Made by a program: the position numbers and the translations under genes. Under the pieces are notes generated by a model. That model saw only the letters and a list, made by a program, of their open reading frames with translations. It was not told the DNA's origin and did not search any database. From the NCBI RefSeq assembly GCF_003258605.2, contig NZ_CP031264.1, positions 3,286,001 to 3,350,000 on the forward strand: a stretch of 64,000 nt of DNA, given 5' to 3'. Within the stretch, counting starts at the first letter, position 1; every line of letters starts with the position of its first letter. The DNA comes from Peterkaempfera bronchialis (GTDB taxonomy: Bacteria; Actinomycetota; Actinomycetes; Streptomycetales; Streptomycetaceae). Below are positions 63,585 through 64,000 of the stretch, piece by piece.

Positions 63585-64000
63585 TCAGGACGTGGGGATG
63601 GTGCCGAGGCGGCCGGCCTGGAAGTCCTCCATGGCCTGCTGGAGTTCGTGGTGGCTGTTCATCACGAACGGGCCGTACCAGGCGACCGGCTCCCGGATCG
63701 GTTCGCCGCCGAGCAGGACCACCTCGAAGTTGGCGCTGCGCGAGTCCTGGACCTCGTCCGCACGGATGGTGAGCGAGTCGCCGTCCCCGAAGAGGACGGC
63801 CTGTCCCATCCGGAACGGGCGCCGCTCGGCGCCGGCCGAGCCGCTGCCCGCCAGGCCGTAGGCCAGGGCGTTGAAGTCGGACCGCCAGGGCAGGGTGATC
63901 TGGGCGCCGGGGTTCACCGACACATGGATCATGGTGATCGGCGTGTGGGTGACGCCGGGGCCCTGGTGGCCGCCGACCTCGCCGGCGATCAGCCGGACGA
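63585..64000 (-). CDS. Pirin-family protein, C-terminal part (cut by the window end)
   Basis: The visible 138 residues are the C-terminal cupin of a pirin: HQGPGVTHTPITMIHVSVNP, EVQDSRSANFEVVLLGGEPI, then VAWYGPFVMNSHHELQQAME. Bacterial pirins can have quercetinase activity or act as redox-sensing partners; this half carries no decisive residue. The frame is open through position 64000, so the N-terminal half lies beyond the window. Confidence 0.85.
   Translation of the reverse strand, partial: VRLIAGEVGGHQGPGVTHTPITMIHVSVNPGAQITLPWRSDFNALAYGLAGSGSAGAERRPFRMGQAVLFGDGDSLTIRADEVQDSRSANFEVVLLGGEPIREPVAWYGPFVMNSHHELQQAMEDFQAGRLGTIPTS

Overview
The window is very GC-rich, with GTG and TTG starts, GGAGG-type ribosome binding sites and many 4-base start/stop overlaps. 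It also has TetR and PucR-type regulators, a calerythrin-like protein, LLM flavin oxidoreductases and type I-E CRISPR repeats of the sort common in Streptomyces. It reads as a chromosomal segment of Streptomyces or a close relative. No tRNA, rRNA or cas gene was seen.

Layout. (1) 0.1-5.7 kb: an aldehyde dehydrogenase coupled to a four-EF-hand protein, an LLM flavin oxidoreductase, and a secreted beta-propeller/Ig protein. (2) 5.8-16.7 kb: an accessory region. It holds an orphan CRISPR repeat, a lower-GC XRE regulator with small hypothetical genes (one broken by an in-frame TGA), a DUF397-like gene, a JmjC-type dioxygenase, CRISPR array 1 (21 repeats), a fumarylacetoacetate-hydrolase-family gene, duplicated leader-flank sequence, a truncated antitoxin, and array 2 (24 repeats plus a decayed one). 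(3) 17-25.6 kb: a PucR-type regulator, a very large secreted repeat protein, a BBE-type FAD oxidase, a VOC protein, TetR and GNAT. (4) 25.7-53.2 kb: a biosynthetic gene cluster, its regulator and a decayed transposase homologue. (5) 53.4-64 kb: NmrA, acyltransferase-3, quinone oxidoreductase, two MFS exporters, alpha/beta hydrolase, TetR, two PP2C-like paralogues and a partial pirin.

The cluster has two arms. The plus-strand operon (25.7-32.4 kb) encodes an SRPBCC protein, an AMP-forming ligase, an aromatic hydroxylase, a large FAD/NAD(P)-binding monooxygenase and an adenylosuccinate-lyase-superfamily enzyme. The last two look like the aspartate-nitrosuccinate (CreE/CreD) pair that makes nitrous acid, and the ligase is a candidate ATP-dependent diazotase. 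The minus-strand operon (45.3 down to 33.4 kb) encodes a WrbA-like flavoprotein, class II DAHP synthase, an EntA-like dehydrogenase, PhzD, PhzE, a YdhR-like protein, a second chorismate synthase, a KAS III, an arylamine N-acetyltransferase, a SnoaL-like protein and a LuxE/LuxC-like acid-reducing pair. Together these should build 3-hydroxyanthranilate and then activate, reduce or acylate it. A transaldolase, a fused aminodeoxychorismate synthase and a methyltransferase add precursor supply and a second chorismate-amination route.

The inferred theme is a chorismate-derived aminoaryl acid combined with enzymatically made nitrous acid, giving a diazo, azo, N-N or deaminated aryl product. PhzF, PhzB and PhzG homologues are absent, so this is not a phenazine cluster. 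The end product cannot be read from sequence.
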